From contig NZ_JACJTD010000046.1 of the NCBI RefSeq assembly GCF_014698505.1, positions 1-54,556 of the forward strand: a DNA stretch of 54,556 nt, written 5' to 3'. Positions 44,497 to 51,733 of this stretch are shown here, one piece after another. This DNA comes from Nostoc foliaceum FACHB-393 (GTDB lineage Bacteria; Cyanobacteriota; Cyanobacteriia; Cyanobacteriales; Nostocaceae). Under the pieces are notes generated by a model, which was not told where the DNA came from, did no database searches, and was given only the letters and a program-made list of their open reading frames with translations. Made by a program: the position numbers and the translations under genes. Within the stretch, counting starts at the first letter, position 1, and every line of letters begins with the position of its first letter.

Positions 44497-44823
44497 GTTT
44501 ATGCAAAAATACTGTTTGCGAACGAAGGTAAGCTATAACGTGTACCTTGTCAAGTAGGGTCTAATACCATTTTAAATTTGGGATGTGGTAGGGAGTGGGG
44601 ATGGGGGACAAGGGGACAAGGGGGACAAGGGAGAATTATTAAACAAGTTTCTTCCTTGTCTCCCCCCTCTTCCTTGTCTTCCTTGTCTTTTCCCAATGCC
44701 CAATGCCCCATACCTAATTCAGACAAATAACTTAACAAAGACTCTTGCAGCGACCTTCAGGTTGTAGAGTGAAATCAATTAGCCCTCTAGATTGGCGATT
44801 GATAACTAAAAGGGAAAATAATC
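44497..44823. other. Intergenic region upstream of psaE, 327 bp
   Basis: Contains GGGGGACAAGGGGACAAGG tandem units (44602-44630) facing complementary CCTTGTCTCCCCCCTC and CTTCCTTGTC units (44655-44690), able to form a long imperfect hairpin, then CAATGCCCAATGCCCC (44696-44711). The psaE promoter should lie in the last 100 bases. Confidence 0.65.
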
Positions 44824-45039
44824 ATGGTTCAACGTGGTTCTAAAGTACGTATTCTCCGCCCTGAATCCTACTGGTTTCAGGATCTAGGAACTGTGGCTTC
44901 CATTGACCAAAGCGGCATCAAATACCCTGTAATTGTCCGCTTTGAAAAGGTCAATTACTCTGGTATCAATACCAACAACTTTGCTCAGGATGAATTAGTA
45001 GAGGTAGAAGCACCAAAGGCTAAACCACCTAAAAAATAG
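44824..45039 (+). CDS. psaE: Photosystem I reaction centre subunit IV (PsaE)
   Basis: Stromal-side PSI subunit that helps ferredoxin docking and cyclic electron flow. 71 residues with the SH3-like core: MVQRGSKVRILRPESYWFQD, GTVASIDQSG, YPVIVRFEKVNYSGINTNNFA, then a Lys/Pro-rich tail. AGGG lies upstream of the ATG. Full length. Confidence 0.97.
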   Translation: MVQRGSKVRILRPESYWFQDLGTVASIDQSGIKYPVIVRFEKVNYSGINTNNFAQDELVEVEAPKAKPPKK

Positions 45040-45289
45040 CAGCAAAGCTACAAGGGGGTTGTTTGATGCGATGATGAAGGGTATTCTTAAGTCTGAAGTA
45101 TGAAGTCTGAAAATTTCAGTTCATTCATCTTTGATCCAAGCCTACCCTAATCTATGAGAAGCTGCCCTGCGGGTATTTACGGTTTCTCTTGGGTAGTAAT
45201 ACGATCCACCTACGGATGTATAAGTACTACTTCATCTCTTCTTTCTTGAACCCTCAAATACATCAAAATTGCCTGCTTAATCTGCTTGA

Positions 45290-46171
45290 ATGCCTGAACT
45301 GCCTGAAGTTGAAACAGTCCGCAGGGGTCTAAATCAATTGACCCTCAACCAAGAAATCACGGGTGGAGATGTGTTGCTCGATCGCACCATCGCCTACCCG
45401 TTTTCTGTCGGTGAGTTTGTTGATGGAATTAAAAAGAATGCGTACCCCGGAGGGGTTGGCGCAGCCATCGCTACTTGGCATCGTCGTGGTAAATATCTCC
45501 TCGCAGAATTCTCCTCCTCTTCCACAGGTTGGCTAGGGGTTCATCTGCGAATGACCGGTCAATTACTGTGGCTGCATCGAGATGAACCATTACATAAGCA
45601 CACGCGGGTTAGATTATTCTTTGGGGAACACCAGGAATTGCGTTTTGTTGATCAGCGTACCTTCGGTAAAATGTGGTGGGTTCCACCTGGTGTTGCTGTA
45701 GAAAGTATTATGACTGGTTTAGCAAAACTTGCAGCAGACCCATTTTCGCCCGAATTCACTGTCGAGTATCTAGCAAGCAAACTTCAAAACCGCCGTCGTC
45801 CGATTAAGACTGCGCTACTGGATCAATCGGTGGTGGCGGGATTAGGTAACATTTATGCTGATGAGGCATTGTTTAAGAGTGGAATTTTACCTGAAACTTT
45901 GTGTATAGATTTACAGCTAAAGCAAATTGAGCGTTTGCGAACAGCCATAATTCAAGTGTTAGAAACCAGCATTGAGGCTGGTGGTACGACTTTTAGTAAT
46001 TTTTTAAGTGTTAAGGGTGTCAACGGCAACTATGGTGGTGTTGCTTGGGTTTATAACCGCGCTGGAGAACCCTGTCGAGTTTGTGGTACAACAATTCAAC
46101 GGATTAGGTTAGCTGGGCGATCTAGTCACTTTTGCCCCCAGTGTCAAACGCTACGGGGGGTTAGGAGTTAG
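45290..46171 (+). CDS. mutM: Formamidopyrimidine-DNA glycosylase
   Basis: Fpg/MutM excises 8-oxoguanine and opens the abasic site. 293 residues with the catalytic N-terminus PELPEVETVRRGL (Pro2, Glu3), HRRGKYLLAEF, LGVHLRMTGQL, the DNA-binding VAGLGNIYADEALF and the C-terminal zinc finger CRVCGTTI...HFCPQCQ. Residues about 51-60 (AYPGGVGAAI) are absent from the usual family sequence before the conserved ATWHRRGKYL. Their DNA (45440-45471) looks like a dispersed repeat. The enzyme should still be active, since the insert is in a surface loop region. Confidence 0.95.
   Translation: MPELPEVETVRRGLNQLTLNQEITGGDVLLDRTIAYPFSVGEFVDGIKKNAYPGGVGAAIATWHRRGKYLLAEFSSSSTGWLGVHLRMTGQLLWLHRDEPLHKHTRVRLFFGEHQELRFVDQRTFGKMWWVPPGVAVESIMTGLAKLAADPFSPEFTVEYLASKLQNRRRPIKTALLDQSVVAGLGNIYADEALFKSGILPETLCIDLQLKQIERLRTAIIQVLETSIEAGGTTFSNFLSVKGVNGNYGGVAWVYNRAGEPCRVCGTTIQRIRLAGRSSHFCPQCQTLRGVRS
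45440..45471 (+). repeat. Divergent interspersed repeat inserted in mutM
   Basis: Starts GCGTACCCC, contains GTTGGCGCAGCC and ends ATCGC, resembling the 29-bp repeat family by its ends and GGCGCAGCC core. It is read in frame as part of MutM. Confidence 0.6.
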
Positions 46172-46271
46172 AGGCACGATTAATCGCGTCTGTACAAGAG
46201 TTAGGAGTTTTTACCTCGGAAGTCTCTTAAAATGCGGATAAGTCTAATCTAGAAATTTGAGAGGGGAATTC

Positions 46272-46487
46272 ATGGCAGTCAAAAAAGGAGATATGGTTCG
46301 CGCTGTCCGCGAGAAACTGGAAAACAGTCTGGAAGCAAAAGCCAGTGATGCTCGCTTTCCTTCCTATTTGTTTGACAGCAAGGGCGAAATTGTAGATCTC
46401 AAAGGTGATTACGCCCTTGTTAAGTTCGGGAAAGTGCCAACGCCAAACGTTTGGTTACGTGTGGATCAACTCGAAGAATTTAAATAA
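46272..46487 (+). CDS. ndhO: NAD(P)H-quinone oxidoreductase subunit O
   Basis: NdhO is a small cyanobacterial and chloroplast subunit of NDH-1, which carries cyclic electron flow and respiration. The frame is open from 46257, but GAGGGG lies just upstream of the ATG at 46272, giving MAVKKGDMVRAVREKLENS and 71 residues. ARFPSYLFDSKGEIVDLKGDY and PTPNVWLRVDQLEEF are family sequence. Its stop codon is directly followed by a MITE-like element. Confidence 0.95.
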   Translation: MAVKKGDMVRAVREKLENSLEAKASDARFPSYLFDSKGEIVDLKGDYALVKFGKVPTPNVWLRVDQLEEFK

Positions 46488-46594
46488 TATAGCCGTTCTC
46501 GTTTACGTGAAGTACACCCATAGGGGCACGGCAGTGCCGTGCCCCTACACCTGGTGATGTAATGTTGTACCGCATCTGAATGGGAACCGCTATA
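46488..46594. mobile_element. MITE-like element, copy B (107 bp)
   Basis: Ends TAGCCGTTCTC and GGGAACCGCTA, bordered by TA on both sides, with GTTTACGTGAAGTAC inside the left end. The centre holds a perfect palindrome TAGGGGCACGGCA/TGCCGTGCCCCTA (about 46522-46547). It shares end design with copy A at 31163-31303. It starts directly after the ndhO stop. Confidence 0.75.
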
Positions 46595-46693
46595 AGCTCA
46601 TCCCACCCCTAAAAGGGGATGGGACTTCACTTTAACTGTTAACAGTCAACCGTCAACTGAATTCTTGTTGATAAAAATTGTACTTTAATAATT

Positions 46694-47671
46694 ATGTCTT
46701 CTTCCCTTAACTCCCCAATTGTGTGTAATTTACCCCGTGTAACCATCGTGGGTGCGGGTAGGGTTGGTAGTACTTTAGCTCAACGCATTGCAGAGAAAAA
46801 TCTAGCAGATGTAGTTTTACTAGATATTATCGCGGGAATGCCCCAAGGTTTGGCGCTGGATTTGATGGAAGCCAGGGGAATTGAAATACATAATCGCCAA
46901 ATTATCGGCACAAATAATTATGCTGATACATCTGGTTCCCAAATCGTGGTGATTACCGCAGGACTTCCCCGCAAACCAGGGATGAGTCGGGATGACTTGC
47001 TAAAAACCAATGCCAAGATTGTGGTGGAAGCGGCAAAAAATGCGATCGCTCATTCTCCCAATGCTATTTTTATTGTCGTCACTAATCCGTTGGATGTGAT
47101 GACTTATTTAGCTTGGCAAGCAACTGGTTTACCACGCGATCGCATTATGGGTATGGCTGGCGTATTAGATTCCGCCCGTTTTGAAACCTTCATTGCCCTA
47201 GAATTGGGAGTTTTGCCCGCGGATGTGAAAGCGATGGTATTGGGTAGCCACGGCGATTTAATGGTGCCCTTGTCTCGTTATGCTACCGTTAACGGCATTC
47301 CCATCACTGAATTGCTGGATGCAGCCACAATTGAACGTTTGGTAGAAAGAACTCGCAACGGTGGCGCAGAAATTGTGGAATTGATGCAGACGGGTGGTGC
47401 TTTTTTTGCTCCGGCATCGGCTACTAGTGTAATGGTAGAATCGATTTTGCTAAATCAGTCGCGGTTGTTGCCTGTGGCGGCGTATCTGCAAGGTGAATAC
47501 GGTTTAGAAGATGTTGTGATTGGTGTTCCCTGTCGGTTGGGATGCGGTGGAATTGAAAGTGTTTTGGAATTAAATCTCACTGATGGCGAAAGAGAGGGTT
47601 TGCATACTTCGGCTCAATCTGTGCGTAAAAGTATTGAGCGATCGCAGGAAATTTTGGGTAACAATGGGTGA
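46694..47671 (+). CDS. mdh: Malate dehydrogenase
   Basis: NAD-dependent malate/oxaloacetate interconversion. 325 residues of the lactate/malate dehydrogenase fold: VTIVGAGRVGSTLAQRIA (nucleotide binding), VVITAGLPRKPGMSRDDLL with the Arg residues that select dicarboxylates, FIVVTNPLDVMTYLAW, GMAGVLDSARF and the active-site His in VLGSHGDLMVPL. Sequence after the stop is an array of heptamers. No TCA-cycle neighbours are present. Confidence 0.95.
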   Translation: MSSSLNSPIVCNLPRVTIVGAGRVGSTLAQRIAEKNLADVVLLDIIAGMPQGLALDLMEARGIEIHNRQIIGTNNYADTSGSQIVVITAGLPRKPGMSRDDLLKTNAKIVVEAAKNAIAHSPNAIFIVVTNPLDVMTYLAWQATGLPRDRIMGMAGVLDSARFETFIALELGVLPADVKAMVLGSHGDLMVPLSRYATVNGIPITELLDAATIERLVERTRNGGAEIVELMQTGGAFFAPASATSVMVESILLNQSRLLPVAAYLQGEYGLEDVVIGVPCRLGCGGIESVLELNLTDGEREGLHTSAQSVRKSIERSQEILGNNG

Positions 47672-47677
47672 TTAAAT

Positions 47678-47715
47678 AATTCGTAATTCGTAATTCGTAA
47701 TTCGTAATTCGTAAT
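47678..47715 (+). repeat. GTAATTC heptamer array after mdh
   Basis: Five tandem units of AATTCGT/GTAATTC type right after the mdh stop codon, the same family as the ATTACGA arrays at 34147-34207 and 38572-38598 read on the other strand. Confidence 0.85.
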
Positions 47716-47758
47716 GTTTAATAAAGAAACCTCTCCCTGGTTTTACATAGTAAAACTG

Positions 47759-47781
47759 TCCCTCTCCGAGCCGGAGAGGGA
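47759..47781 (+). terminator. Hairpin downstream of mdh
   Basis: CCCTCTCCG pairs with CGGAGAGGG over a 3-base loop, about 90 bases after mdh. The following bases are AAAGGG, so T-run support is lacking on this strand. It may be a repeat-type hairpin rather than a true terminator. Confidence 0.45.
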
Positions 47782-47833
47782 AAGGGTTTAACTTTAGCTA
47801 GTAGAGAAGGGGGCTGGGGGGTTAGGTTTGGCG

Positions 47834-48163
47834 TTAACGGCGGTAATCCTGATCTGCGGGGTCGCCGTAGGGGTCTTCACTAGCTGGACGGACGTTACCA
47901 AACTCCCCTTGGTCTGCGGGGTCGCCGTAAGGGTCTTCACTAGCTGGGCGAACGTTGCCGTAAGAGGCGATATCTGCGGGGTCGCCGTAGGGGTCTTCAC
48001 TAGCTGGGCTGATGTTGCCATAAGATGCCGGGTCTGCGGGATCACCGTAGGGGTCTTCGCTGGCTGGACGTACATTGCGATCGCGGTATTCGTTATCTTC
48101 AGCTTGATCGCCGTTCCCTCCAAAGAAGAGATCCTTCGCCTTTCGCAAAAAGAAATTTACCAT
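47834..48163 (-). CDS. Small protein with four 20-residue repeats
   Basis: 109 residues. A short hydrophobic-basic N-terminus (MVNFFLRKAKDLFFGG) is followed by four tandem copies of a 20-residue unit, GNVRPASEDPYGDPADxxxY with small changes, each 60 bp at DNA level. I recognise relatives in Nostoc genomes, sometimes mislabelled as translation initiation factor. The acidic Pro/Asp-rich repeats look disordered or Ca-binding; no function is known. The lipoprotein gene lies 93 bp upstream on the same strand. Confidence 0.75.
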   Translation of the reverse strand: MVNFFLRKAKDLFFGGNGDQAEDNEYRDRNVRPASEDPYGDPADPASYGNISPASEDPYGDPADIASYGNVRPASEDPYGDPADQGEFGNVRPASEDPYGDPADQDYRR

Positions 48164-48256
48164 GATCTATCTCCTGTTTTAAGTTCGTGTCTCCCACGTG
48201 CGCGATCGGCGTTATCCTTCGGGAAACCCGCTTTATATTTACACACGCTTCGCTAT

Positions 48257-48745
48257 CTAGAGTGCTGGAGCTGCGGATGAAGTTATCCCAGTTAGATCGC
48301 GACCTGAAGAACTCCTGTTATAGCCTTGGAATTCCCGATACTTTTGCGCTTCAGATTCCGGTACTCGAATTCCTTCTGGTGGTGGAGTAACCCAGTGAGC
48401 ACGATGTTCAGCATCACGGTAATATACACGCCCGTTCTTGGAAAGATAGTACTTACCTTGCGCTCCTTCTTGTGGAGCATTCTTATGCTGGTTGTAGAGG
48501 TAATAAAGTGCCGCAGCTCCCGCCAAAATAGCCACTTTTTGTCCTGTACCCATTCCCTTCTTAACTTCGGGTTGGTTTGTGGTGCGATCGCTCACTGTTC
48601 TACTAACGGTATCATCAACAGGTGGTGGCGTAGCAGTTTTAGAACCACCTCCGCAGCTACTCAGCAGAGGAACCATAAGCAATGCGGAAAGCAGCACTGC
48701 AAATAGACGCGAAACTATTTTACGTTCTTTATATATTGTGTTCAT
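48257..48745 (-). CDS. Predicted lipoprotein
   Basis: 162 residues. The signal peptide has a hydrophobic core (RLFAVLLSALLMVPLL) and a lipobox LSSC, with Cys31 as the lipidation site. A linker with PPPVDD is followed by GQKVAILAGAAALYYLYN, which could be a second membrane-contacting helix, then GKYYLSKNGRVYYRDAEHRAHWVTPP. Conserved in cyanobacteria, function unknown. Lipidation would need lgt, present at 30141-31016. Confidence 0.8.
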   Translation of the reverse strand: MNTIYKERKIVSRLFAVLLSALLMVPLLSSCGGGSKTATPPPVDDTVSRTVSDRTTNQPEVKKGMGTGQKVAILAGAAALYYLYNQHKNAPQEGAQGKYYLSKNGRVYYRDAEHRAHWVTPPPEGIRVPESEAQKYREFQGYNRSSSGRDLTGITSSAAPAL

Positions 48746-49084
48746 CGGATTTCGTCATCACCTGTATTTACTAAAAGCCTTGCTGTTGCAAATACAAAGT
48801 TGGAATTCCTGTTATTTCACCTGGAATTGAAAGAACATCTACCACTTAATTTACAACTGCATAGCTACAGCGTTTCACTGTTATGATGATCGATTTTCTC
48901 AAGTATTCCATCCCGCCTTTGAGAGAAACTGCATTCATCCTAAGGAAATAACTTGTTGATTTTTGATTAATCAATTTAGCTGAAACGCGGAAATATTCAG
49001 CAATTTCTCGGTTATTTTTTTGGTGTAAATAAATTAAAAAGATACAGCTACTATGATGATCTTTGCCAAAGAATACACACAAAT
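48746..49084. other. Intergenic region, 339 bp
   Basis: Divergent spacer between the lipoprotein and the winged-helix/ATPase/nuclease operon. AT-rich; it should hold promoters for both. No operator or RNA gene recognised. Confidence 0.5.
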
Positions 49085-49762
49085 ATGACATCAAAAAATA
49101 CACCCCAAACTAGAACTCGTCTCCTTTTGGCTTTGTGGGATTTGGGAGGAACGCAGCAGGAAGTTAAGAAGGGTCAACTCACTAAGCGGATTGTATCCAA
49201 AAGCCAGAAGGTAGCAGATTATCAGGGTTCATTTGAAGAATTACAGAGTCAGGGTGCGATCGCAATCTCCAAAAAGGGATATTCTCTGACATCTCCCAAG
49301 GGTTTAGAGATACTGGGTGAGGGTTTGAGAAGTGGCGAGTTTAAGTTTGAAGGGACAATTGTCGGTACTTGGGCGGCGAATGCGTTGGTGAAGTGGATTA
49401 GTCAGATAGATGTTGCGGTAACTGGTGCAGATGTACCAGTTAATGGGAAGAGTGCGTTAGCCGAGCTTTCCAAAGGAATCGCATCTTACGACGAGTTTAA
49501 ATCTGTGGCGTTGGAAGTCTACAACAAGTTGAACCAAAACTACAACCTAGATGATCTTGTCCCAATTTATCGTATCAGGAGAGAAATAGGCGATCGCGTT
49601 AGTCGTGAAGATTTCAACACATGGCTGCTAGAAATTCAGGAGAAAGACATTTTGCAACTTCAGGGTGGAAGCATAGAAGATAGCGCCCCTGACAAGATTG
49701 AAGATTCCATTACTACTAAAGTCAGTGGATTACGCTGTTATGCTAAACGCCTCAATTTTTAA
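49085..49762 (+). CDS. Winged-helix-like protein of the ATPase/nuclease operon
   Basis: 225 residues. Residues 9-80 look like a winged helix: RTRLLLALWDLGG, GQLTKRIV, FEELQSQGAIAISKKGYSLTSPKGLEIL. Residues about 140-205 look like a second helix-turn-helix domain (YRIRREIGDRVSREDFNTWLLEIQEKDIL). No catalytic motif is seen. It lies 63 bp before the ATPase gene on the same strand and is probably cotranscribed. Likely roles are DNA recognition or control of the operon. I do not recognise a named family. Confidence 0.65.
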   Translation: MTSKNTPQTRTRLLLALWDLGGTQQEVKKGQLTKRIVSKSQKVADYQGSFEELQSQGAIAISKKGYSLTSPKGLEILGEGLRSGEFKFEGTIVGTWAANALVKWISQIDVAVTGADVPVNGKSALAELSKGIASYDEFKSVALEVYNKLNQNYNLDDLVPIYRIRREIGDRVSREDFNTWLLEIQEKDILQLQGGSIEDSAPDKIEDSITTKVSGLRCYAKRLNF

Positions 49763-49825
49763 ACTAAGTTACTCGGTTTTTTCCCCTTTTATTTCTTAGT
49801 AGTTATTTTCAGTAGATGCACAATC

Positions 49826-51733
49826 ATGACTAATTCTTTCTCTTCATACTCAGACATCAACAAAGCTATTACAACTCATAACCCATTTGATAGATCATTA
49901 GTAGTCAGAAATTATGATATCTGGAACAAAACTTTTCCTGATGTTCCTTCCATAAATGCTCATGCATCAGATGCTGTTTTTCAGGCAATTGAGCAAATTA
50001 GTACAGGAAAACGTTCAGTTATTGGTATAACTATTAAAGCTGAAAAAGGATTAGGTAAAAGTCACTTAATGAGTCGGATTCGTCACCATATTCAGGATGC
50101 AGGTGATAGCTTTTTTGTCTATATGAGCGAAGTTGATTATGGTGACTTAAACAAAATACATTCTAAATTTCTAAACACATTGTCATCTAGTCTAAAACAG
50201 ACTGGTAATCAAAATGTGATGCAATGGCAAGAGATGGCAACTACTTTAGTTAATGAGGTATACAAGTCAAGCTACACTCCTCAAGAGTTAATGAAGCGAT
50301 TTCCTGGGGTTTTAGCTCAACATCCCAAAATCGTTGATGCCTTGACTGCTAAAGTACTGAAACGTAAGTCAAATATTGAAAATCCTTATTTGATTCAGGC
50401 TATCCTATGGACACTTTCCTTAGATAAAGTGTCATTTGCAATTAATTGGCTTGCTGGCAGAGACTTAGCACAGTCACAAGCTGACTCTATGGGATTACCA
50501 AATACTAGTCAAGATGATAAAGAAGCTGAAGCATTCCAAACAATATGCCAAATTCTAGACTTAATTGGTGATTACAGGACAATAGTAATCTGCTTTGATG
50601 AGTTAGAAAGCCTCAATTGTAATGAGCAGGGTTTTACAAGAGCGCAGGTTATTGCTCTGTTTGCAAAAGATATATATAGCAAAATTAAACGTGGAGTCTT
50701 AATTCTAGCTATGTTCGATGAAACTTGGACGCAACAAGTTAAAGTTGTACCACAAGCAGATTCAGTTATTGACAGAATTGGTGAAAAGAAATTTGATTTG
50801 AGGCATCTTAATAGTGATGATGTAGTAACTCTTGTCTCCCACTGGCTGAAAGAGTTTTATGATACAAACAATTTAACTCCACCTCATCCTGTCTATCCTT
50901 TTGATGAAAATAATTTAAGAGAGCTTGGTAAAGAAAAACCAATAATTAGAAAGGTTTTACAGTGGTGTACAAATAATTGGAATTTGCCTGGTGGCTCACC
51001 GACACCAGTAGATCAACTACATAAAATTGAAAAAGCTTTTAATAAAGAACTTGCAGCACTTGATAACACAATAGACAATTACTTTGAAGACAGTAGTACC
51101 ATAGCTAAATCTATAAGTTTTTGTTTATCAACTCTGAAAGGCGAAACTGTAGAGAGAGTAAAAATTGATGAAGTTGAAGAAGTTATAGTCAAAAATGTAG
51201 ATAAAGGCTACCTCAACTTTAGAATTATTGGTAAGGAAGATGGAAGAGTTGTCAAAATAGTTGTTGCAGTTGTACAAGAATCTAGCAATAAATTTGTGAG
51301 TGCTGCCTTGAGAAGATTAATAGATTATAAAAAATTTGATATGACTCGTGGTTGCTTAGTTCGTGCCAAAGATGTGAAACCTAATACAAAAGGAAAAGAA
51401 TATTTAGATGAACTACTTTATAAAAATTTAGGAGGAGAATTTGTAAAACTTAGTATTGAAGATATTAAGCCTCTTTTAGCTATTTTATTTGTTAAACAAG
51501 CTTGCAAAGATTATGAAGTTAGTGAAGAGGAAATTTCTATGTTTATAGTTCAACACAAAATTGCAGTCGGAAACTACTTAATACGTGAAATTTTAAGTGA
51601 CCCATCTGGTCAAATACCTAGTGGCTTAATAAATGAAGAATGTGTTGTTGAAACTCAGCCTATACAAAATCAAAATGTAACGAAAGAGCTAGACGCTATG
51701 CTTGATAATTTAATTGTTAAACTTGGTTTATGA
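49826..51733 (+). CDS. P-loop ATPase of unknown system
   Basis: 635 residues. Walker A is AEKGLGKS (72-79) and Walker B is IVICFDELESL with Asp258/Glu259, an AAA+/ORC-like pairing. A possible sensor region is VLILAMFDETW, followed by DRIGEKKFDLRHLNSDDV. Residues about 435-545 (GYLNFRIIGKEDGRVVKIVVAVVQESS...) could be a degenerate nuclease-like or beta-rich domain. It overlaps the next gene by 4 bp (ATGA), so translation is coupled. The gene is AT-rich and shows no HIP1 octamer, unlike its neighbours, which suggests separate ancestry. Function unknown, defence-like by context. Confidence 0.75.
   Translation: MTNSFSSYSDINKAITTHNPFDRSLVVRNYDIWNKTFPDVPSINAHASDAVFQAIEQISTGKRSVIGITIKAEKGLGKSHLMSRIRHHIQDAGDSFFVYMSEVDYGDLNKIHSKFLNTLSSSLKQTGNQNVMQWQEMATTLVNEVYKSSYTPQELMKRFPGVLAQHPKIVDALTAKVLKRKSNIENPYLIQAILWTLSLDKVSFAINWLAGRDLAQSQADSMGLPNTSQDDKEAEAFQTICQILDLIGDYRTIVICFDELESLNCNEQGFTRAQVIALFAKDIYSKIKRGVLILAMFDETWTQQVKVVPQADSVIDRIGEKKFDLRHLNSDDVVTLVSHWLKEFYDTNNLTPPHPVYPFDENNLRELGKEKPIIRKVLQWCTNNWNLPGGSPTPVDQLHKIEKAFNKELAALDNTIDNYFEDSSTIAKSISFCLSTLKGETVERVKIDEVEEVIVKNVDKGYLNFRIIGKEDGRVVKIVVAVVQESSNKFVSAALRRLIDYKKFDMTRGCLVRAKDVKPNTKGKEYLDELLYKNLGGEFVKLSIEDIKPLLAILFVKQACKDYEVSEEEISMFIVQHKIAVGNYLIREILSDPSGQIPSGLINEECVVETQPIQNQNVTKELDAMLDNLIVKLGL

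Noticed and set aside
45040..45289. RNA gene in the psaE-mutM spacer
   Set aside because: Some hairpin potential (about 45165-45235), but no tRNA or other known RNA pattern, and pairing is weak.
47794..48280. Frames on both strands overlapping the 60-bp repeats
   Set aside because: They repeat in step with the DNA repeats and give low-complexity, Cys/Thr-rich products. The minus-strand frame at 47834-48163 has the coherent acidic repeat and is the likely gene.
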